From Marivivens donghaensis (GTDB taxonomy: Bacteria > Pseudomonadota > Alphaproteobacteria > Rhodobacterales > Rhodobacteraceae): 64,000 nt of DNA. The stretch is taken from contig NZ_JAATOP010000001.1 of NCBI RefSeq assembly GCF_011806565.1, forward strand, positions 62,001 through 126,000. The letters run 5' to 3'. The notes under the pieces were generated by a model. The model made no database searches. It was not told where the DNA came from and saw only the letters and a program-made list of their open reading frames with translations. The position numbers and the translations under genes were made by a program. This document shows, piece after piece, positions 59,391-64,000 of the stretch (the first letter of the stretch is position 1; the number at the start of each line of letters is the position of its first letter).

Positions 59391-59422
59391 AGAGGTCAGC
59401 CTTGCGGCTGGCCTCTTTCTTT
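59391..59422 (+). terminator. Terminator after gltX
   Basis: AGAGGTCAGCC and GGCTGGCCTCT form an 11-bp stem with a TTGC loop and one G-U pair, then TTCTTTG. The hairpin overlaps the last codons of the convergent gene at 59396-59950. Confidence 0.85.
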
Positions 59423-59950
59423 GAGGTAGGCGTCCACCAGCGCGGTTTCCTTGTCCGTCAGCAGACAGGCGCGCGGATAAAGCGGCGCATCGCGGTCATC
59501 CAGTACCGGCAGAGACTCCCAGCCCATCGTCGTGTCAAAGAAATGCTTCACCCCGTCGTCGCCGAACAGGCGGTGATAACCCTGCACGACCACATCAAGG
59601 TAGCTCAGCAGCACCGGATGCGCGGTCGACGGCTCGGCAAAGTAGCCCTCTTCAACCTCGTAAACGACAACCTCGTCATGCTCCGGCGTCACCTGATGGG
59701 CGACAGGGCGGCGGGCATAGGCAAACTCGCGTTCGTCCAGCGCCTCAAAATCGGCGTTCGGCACCAGCGCAGTCGCGCCCAGCAGAACGGTGCCCTCATG
59801 CGGCTCGACCGACAGGAAAGCGAAATCTCGGATATTGGTATGACGCCAGATACGGCGCCACCCTTGCAGTTTGGCTGCTTTCGGCTCGGGGTAGCTATGG
59901 GTGTCGAAGTTGACGAGGCTGCCATAGCCGAAAAAGCGGGGATGGTTCAT
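59396..59950 (-). CDS. Gamma-glutamylcyclotransferase-like protein
   Basis: This 184-aa protein starts with the FGYGSLVN motif of GGCT/AIG2-like folds and contains the later Glu in the beta-barrel. The start codon overlaps the permease stop codon (ATGA), so it is probably co-transcribed with the ABC genes. Substrate unknown. Confidence 0.8.
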   Translation of the reverse strand: MNHPRFFGYGSLVNFDTHSYPEPKAAKLQGWRRIWRHTNIRDFAFLSVEPHEGTVLLGATALVPNADFEALDEREFAYARRPVAHQVTPEHDEVVVYEVEEGYFAEPSTAHPVLLSYLDVVVQGYHRLFGDDGVKHFFDTTMGWESLPVLDDRDAPLYPRACLLTDKETALVDAYLKERGQPQG

Positions 59951-62457
59951 TCGCGGTCTCTTAGATTGCGGGCTGGCCGCACGCTGAGGGCTCTGAGCGC
60001 GAAGGTCAAGTTGGCAAGAAGTGTTGCCACAATCCCACCGGCGATAATCCATAGCGCATTGGACCAGATGATCTGGAAGTCTGTCTCCATAATGTAGGTG
60101 GTGACTGTCCAACCGCCACCGATCCCCGCAAACAGCGCCACGATCCCCGCCGCAAACCCGACGAATGCCGCGCGCAGGGCAAAGCTGCGCAAAATAGTGC
60201 CGCGCGTCGCACCGAGCGTCTTGAGGATCGACGCCTCGTAGACCCGTGCCCGCTGGCCAGCCGCCGCAGCCCCGATCAGCACGAGGAACCCCGTGACCAA
60301 TGTCGCCAGCGCACCATACCGCACACCCGCTGCGATACCATCGACCAGCACGAGCGCTTGATCGATGGCGTCCCGCACGCGGATCGCGGTGATGTTCGGG
60401 TAGGCATTCGCCAGATCTCGCAGGATCGCCGCTTCGGCGTCTTCCTCTGCGTAGACCGTGCTGATCCAGCTATGGGGCGCACCCGCCAGCGCGGTAGGAT
60501 TCATCGACATGACAAAGCCGATGGCCGCCGTGTCGAACTCCACTTTGCGGAAGCTCGCGACCGTCGCCGTGATGTCCCGCCCGAGGATATTGACCGTCAG
60601 CGTGTCACCCAGTTGCAGGCCGATCTCGGCGGCTTCTTCGGCTGAGAAGCTGACCAGCGGCTCGCCGTCATAGCCCTCCGGCCACCATTCGCCAGCGGTC
60701 AGGCGGGTGCCCTCGGGCAACGCCTCGGAATAGGTCACGCCGCGATCCCCGCGCACGACCCAGTGGCCGTTCGCGAATTCTTCGGCGGGCTGTCCGTTGA
60801 TCGTCGTGATGATCCCCCGCAGCATCGGCGCGGCTTCGACTTTGGACACAGCTGGGTCCGTGTCGAGCCTCTCGCGGAAGCCCTCCATCTGGTCGGGCTG
60901 GATATCGACAAAGAAGTAGCTCGGCGCGACCGAGGGCAATTCGTCCGTGAATGCCGCCCGCAGGTTGCCGTCGATCTGTCCGACCGAGGCGAGCACCGAC
61001 AGGCCGAGCCCCAGCGACAGCACAACCGAAAGCGTCTCGCCCTTCTGCGCCGCGATTGCCGCCAGCGCCGCGCGAAGGGCAGGGCGCCCCCGTGCCATCG
61101 GGTTCAAACGTCCCGCGATCCAGCCGATCAGCCACGCCGCGACTGCGAGCACCAGCAGCGCCCCAGCGATCCCTCCGAAAGTGTAGAGCGTCAGGCGCAC
61201 CGCATCTGTGAACCACGCCGCCAGCGCGACCAATGCCGCCACCAGCACGCCCGTGTAGAGCACATGGCGGAACGGCAAGCGTCCGCTGCCCTGATTGCGG
61301 AACAGCGCCGCCGCGCGGATGTTCTCCGTCCGCGCAATTGGGAGCAGGGTGAAGATTGCCGCCGTCAGCGCACCGTAAATCGCGGCCTCCACCAGCGGCA
61401 TCGGGTAGATGCGGAAGCTCGCCGGAACAGGCAATTGCGCCGCGATGAGCGGCGAGAACACCAGCGGCAACAGCAGCCCCAGCACCAGCCCCGCGACGAT
61501 ACCGATCGCGGACAGGAACGCGATCTGGATGGCGTAGACGGCCAGAATGGTCCGCCGCTCTGCGCCCAGGGTTTTCAGCGTCGCGATGGTGTCGCGCTTG
61601 CCCGCGAGGTACGACCGCACCGCCGCCGACACGCCCACGCCGCCCACGGCGAGGCCCGCGAGGCCGACCAAAATCAGGAACGACCCGATCTGCTGCACGA
61701 ACCGTTCGGTCCCGCCGGCACCGCGCCGCGCATCGCGCCATCGCAGTCCGCTGTCACGCCACTGGCCTTCGGTCTGCCGCTCCAGCGCCGCGAGGTCAGC
61801 CCCATCGGGCAGGTCGAGCCGATATTGCGTATTAAACAGCGTGCCCTCGGCAATCAGCCCCGCATCCGCGAGGTCTTCGGTCAGTACCAGCGTCCGCGGA
61901 CCAAGCCCAAAGCCCCCAGCCGCGTTGTCAGGATAGGTGTCCAGCACAGCTGACAGCACGAAATCCTGTGTGCCAAGGCGGAACGTATCCCCCGCGCTCA
62001 GCCCCAGACGGTCGGCGAGCACGCGCTCCATCACACCGCCGGGCAACTCGCCATTTCCCGCAAAGGCATCCGCCAGCGGCATTTCGGGCGACAAAGTCAC
62101 CTCGCCGATCAACGGATAGAGGCTATCGACGGCCCGCACCTGCGTCAGCGCGCGTTCCGACTCTTCGCGCTGCACGACGACCATCGACCGGAAATCAACG
62201 GTTTCTGAGACCTGCTCGGAAATGCTCTGCAAATACGCCAACTCTTCGGGACGGGCGAAGCGGTAAGTGAACTCCGCCTCGGCATCGCCGCCCAGAAGCG
62301 CCGCGCCTTGTTCTTTCAAACCGGCGGTGATCGCGCTGCGCACCGTGCCGACAGCCGCAATCGCAGCCACGCCGAGGATCAGGCAGGCAAGGAAAATCCG
62401 GAACGATTTCAGGCTCCCGCGCAGATCGCGGAGGGCCAGACGATACGCGAGGCTCAT
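59947..62457 (-). CDS. ybbP: ABC transporter permease of the FtsX/YbbP family
   Basis: This 836-aa inner-membrane protein has an N-terminal helix, a large periplasmic MacB-like domain, and two FtsX domains (helices about 250-400 and 700-815). It pairs with the ATPase gene overlapping by 4 nt. E. coli ybbA-ybbP is also divergent from tesA. Family members export lipids or other hydrophobic compounds; the substrate is unknown. Confidence 0.88.
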   Translation of the reverse strand: MSLAYRLALRDLRGSLKSFRIFLACLILGVAAIAAVGTVRSAITAGLKEQGAALLGGDAEAEFTYRFARPEELAYLQSISEQVSETVDFRSMVVVQREESERALTQVRAVDSLYPLIGEVTLSPEMPLADAFAGNGELPGGVMERVLADRLGLSAGDTFRLGTQDFVLSAVLDTYPDNAAGGFGLGPRTLVLTEDLADAGLIAEGTLFNTQYRLDLPDGADLAALERQTEGQWRDSGLRWRDARRGAGGTERFVQQIGSFLILVGLAGLAVGGVGVSAAVRSYLAGKRDTIATLKTLGAERRTILAVYAIQIAFLSAIGIVAGLVLGLLLPLVFSPLIAAQLPVPASFRIYPMPLVEAAIYGALTAAIFTLLPIARTENIRAAALFRNQGSGRLPFRHVLYTGVLVAALVALAAWFTDAVRLTLYTFGGIAGALLVLAVAAWLIGWIAGRLNPMARGRPALRAALAAIAAQKGETLSVVLSLGLGLSVLASVGQIDGNLRAAFTDELPSVAPSYFFVDIQPDQMEGFRERLDTDPAVSKVEAAPMLRGIITTINGQPAEEFANGHWVVRGDRGVTYSEALPEGTRLTAGEWWPEGYDGEPLVSFSAEEAAEIGLQLGDTLTVNILGRDITATVASFRKVEFDTAAIGFVMSMNPTALAGAPHSWISTVYAEEDAEAAILRDLANAYPNITAIRVRDAIDQALVLVDGIAAGVRYGALATLVTGFLVLIGAAAAGQRARVYEASILKTLGATRGTILRSFALRAAFVGFAAGIVALFAGIGGGWTVTTYIMETDFQIIWSNALWIIAGGIVATLLANLTFALRALSVRPARNLRDRE

Positions 62458-63125
62458 GCCGCGTCCTCGATCCGCCCGTCACGCAGGCGCACCACGCGGT
62501 CGCACCGCGCCGCCAGTTCGGGGGCGTGCGTGACCATCACCAGCGTTGCGCCGTGGCGGTCGCGCAGGCCGAACAGCAGGTCCATGATCGCAGCGCCCGT
62601 GCTTTCATCAAGGTTCCCCGTCGGCTCGTCCGCCAGCAGGATACGCGGGCGCGGCGCGGCGGCGCGGGCCAGTGCCACACGCTGCTGTTCGCCGCCCGAA
62701 AGCTGGCTGGGGTAGTGGTCCGCGCGGTGGCCAAGGCCCACGGCCTCAAGCTCCGCCCTTGCGCGGTCGAACGCGTCCACTTCGCCGGCCAGTTCCAGCG
62801 GGGTCGCGATATTTTCAACAGCCGTCATCGTGGGAATGAGGTGGAAGGACTGGAACACCACCCCCATATTGTTTCTACGAAAGCGGGCAAGCGCGTCTTC
62901 GTCCATGCGGGTCAGGTCCTGATCCAGCGCAGTCACCTTGCCGCCTGTGGCCTGTTCCAAACCGCCCATAACCATGAGCAGCGAGGACTTGCCCGATCCG
63001 CTCGGTCCGATCAGGCCGACGCTCTCGCCCGCGGATACCGACAGGGTAATCCCGTGGAGAATATCTACTTTGCCCGCGTTCGACGAAAGCGAAAGCGAGG
63101 CGTCCTGAAGGGAAAGAACTGTCAT
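62454..63125 (-). CDS. ybbA: ABC transporter ATP-binding protein, YbbA-like
   Basis: This 223-aa ATPase has Walker A GPSGSGKSS, Q-loop, signature LSGGEQQRVALARA and Walker B ILLADEPTGNLD. The start is set at MTVLSL (63125); a longer reading frame is without support. Its start codon overlaps the tesA start codon on the other strand (CATG). It forms an exporter with the FtsX-like permease. Confidence 0.92.
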   Translation of the reverse strand: MTVLSLQDASLSLSSNAGKVDILHGITLSVSAGESVGLIGPSGSGKSSLLMVMGGLEQATGGKVTALDQDLTRMDEDALARFRRNNMGVVFQSFHLIPTMTAVENIATPLELAGEVDAFDRARAELEAVGLGHRADHYPSQLSGGEQQRVALARAAAPRPRILLADEPTGNLDESTGAAIMDLLFGLRDRHGATLVMVTHAPELAARCDRVVRLRDGRIEDAA

Positions 63126-63801
63126 GGAAAATGTCCGGTCGGTAATGGCTGTTAAAGCATATGGGGCGGCTCGTTGGCTACGCAATGGCGCGGCTGTAGT
63201 TTTGGCCCTCTCCGCAGCGCCTGTGATGGCCGACACGATGACCGTTGCCGCATTGGGTGACAGCCTGACCCAAGGCTACGGCCTGCCGCGTGACGAAGGC
63301 TTTGTCCCTCAGATGCAGGCGTGGCTGACGGCCCACGGTGCAGATGTCGAAATGCTGAACGCGGGCGTCTCCGGCGACACCACAGCAGGGGGCCTCCGCC
63401 GCGTTGCGTGGACGCTGACCGATGACGTCGACGCGATGATCGTGAATCTCGGCGGCAACGACTTCCTCCGCGCGCTCGATCCCGCGAACAGCCGCGAAAA
63501 CCTGCGCGGCATTCTCGAAGCGGCAGAGGAGGCGGATGTCGATGTGATGCTCGTTGGCCTGACGATCTCGAACAACTACGGGCCGGACTACAAAGAGCAG
63601 TTCGAAGGTATGTACACCGACCTCGCTGCCGAATTCGACGTGCCGCTTTATCCCGACTACTTCGCCGCGATGAATGCATCGGATCTGCCGCGCGAAGACC
63701 TGATGCAGCGCGACGGCATCCACCCGTCGGCCAAGGGCGTTGCGATCACGGTGGAGGATATGGGGCCGAAAGTGCTCGAATGGTTGGAGACCGTTCAGTA
63801 A
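63124..63801 (+). CDS. tesA: Arylesterase/lysophospholipase TesA
   Basis: This 225-aa GDSL/SGNH hydrolase has a signal peptide, block I ALGDSLTQGYGLP, block II SGDTTAGG, block III GGNDFLR and block V DGIHPSAKG. It hydrolyses acyl thioesters and lysophospholipids in the periplasm. AAGGGA lies about 10 nt before ATG 63124; ATG 63145 is an alternative start giving a cleaner signal peptide. The end overlaps the convergent gene by 7 nt. Confidence 0.9.
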   Translation: MENVRSVMAVKAYGAARWLRNGAAVVLALSAAPVMADTMTVAALGDSLTQGYGLPRDEGFVPQMQAWLTAHGADVEMLNAGVSGDTTAGGLRRVAWTLTDDVDAMIVNLGGNDFLRALDPANSRENLRGILEAAEEADVDVMLVGLTISNNYGPDYKEQFEGMYTDLAAEFDVPLYPDYFAAMNASDLPREDLMQRDGIHPSAKGVAITVEDMGPKVLEWLETVQ

Positions 63802-64000
63802 CGCTCCATCTTCACCAGCGCGCTATAGGTGTAGCTCTGTTTGATGGAGCCGACGGGCTCGTCGATGAAGTTCGGGTCTTGCGGTAGGCATCCCGCCCCG
63901 CAGACCTGATAGGCCCGCATTTCGGACGAATCCACGAACCACATCCGCCCTCCTGGCGTGGCGATCCAACCGTCAGTGCCCGACGCTTCGTCCGATTCCA
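63795..64000 (-). CDS. C-terminal part of an unknown protein
   Basis: On the minus strand an open frame enters from beyond the window and ends TGA at 63795, overlapping the tesA stop by 7 nt. The 68 visible codons include MWFVDSSEMRAYQVCGAGC and end SYTYSALVKMERY. Two close cysteines are visible. Family not recognised. Confidence 0.55.
   Translation of the reverse strand, partial: ESDEASGTDGWIATPGGRMWFVDSSEMRAYQVCGAGCLPQDPNFIDEPVGSIKQSYTYSALVKMERY

Overview
The window comes from an alphaproteobacterium of the Rhodobacterales/Rhodobacteraceae type. This rests on recognition, not a search: the flagellar and chemotaxis gene order resembles the Fla1 and cheOp3 loci of Rhodobacter (Cereibacter) sphaeroides, and the housekeeping genes (leuA with a leader peptide, a second-type gltX, an FeS cryptochrome/photolyase, the FtsX-permease/tesA divergon) and one intergenic palindromic repeat are typical of that family. 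Base composition is high GC and even throughout. I saw no rRNA, tRNA, CRISPR array, IS element or prophage.

Bases 1 to about 47,000 form a nearly uninterrupted motility super-locus of the sigma-54/FleQ/sigma-28 type. From left to right: the end of flgL; a Sec-exported lytic transglycosylase; a ManC-like protein with an eroded active site; the activator fleQ; fliD, motB and motA (minus strand) divergent from the flagellin gene fliC; rpoN. A 15-kb minus-strand run follows: fleT, fliE, F, G, H, I, J, K, L, M, N, then fliO, P, Q, R, flhB, a small ORF, a MotF-like bitopic protein and a PDZ membrane protein. Then, on the plus strand, comes a chemotaxis operon encoding a split CheA pair, CheR, CheB, CheW, a cytoplasmic receptor and CheY, followed by fliS and small genes, a FliL paralogue, a two-gene unit with a Sel1-repeat (MotX-like) protein, a DUF2802-like gene, flgM, flgA, flgT, flgP, and finally flhA, flhF and fliA.

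The regulatory wiring is readable. Six sites with the sigma-54 GG-N10-GC layout lie upstream of fleT, fliO, the motF-like gene, the split-cheA operon, flgP and flhA. Sigma-28 type sites (TAAA-N15-GCCGNTNA-like) lie upstream of motA, fliC, an unknown 102-aa gene, the NHLP/Sel1 pair and perhaps the fliL paralogue. RpoN, two sigma-54 activators (one lacking a DNA-binding domain), FliA and FlgM are all encoded here, so the locus carries its own hierarchy. The PomAB-like stator, FlgT, FlgP and a Sel1 periplasmic protein suggest a Vibrio-like motor, in keeping with the known gammaproteobacterial ancestry of Fla1 systems.

From about 47,000 to 64,000 the genes are ordinary chromosomal ones: an unrecognised 292-aa protein, leuA with a leucine-rich leader peptide and attenuator, an SDR, an FeS-type cryptochrome/photolyase, an 18-unit MORN-repeat protein, nadE, an SH3b/DUF1236 secreted protein, wrbA, a Tat-exported metallo-beta-lactamase-fold protein, gltX, a gamma-glutamylcyclotransferase-like protein, an ABC exporter (FtsX permease plus ATPase) divergent from the GDSL esterase tesA, and the end of an unknown gene.

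The observations most worth following are the split-CheA operon that lacks the ParA-family gene expected inside it, the absence of flhG next to a FlhF with altered GTPase motifs, the ManC-like pseudo-enzyme, the NHLP-like/Sel1 unit, and the unknown 102-aa gene behind a perfect sigma-28 promoter whose spacer is an inverted repeat.
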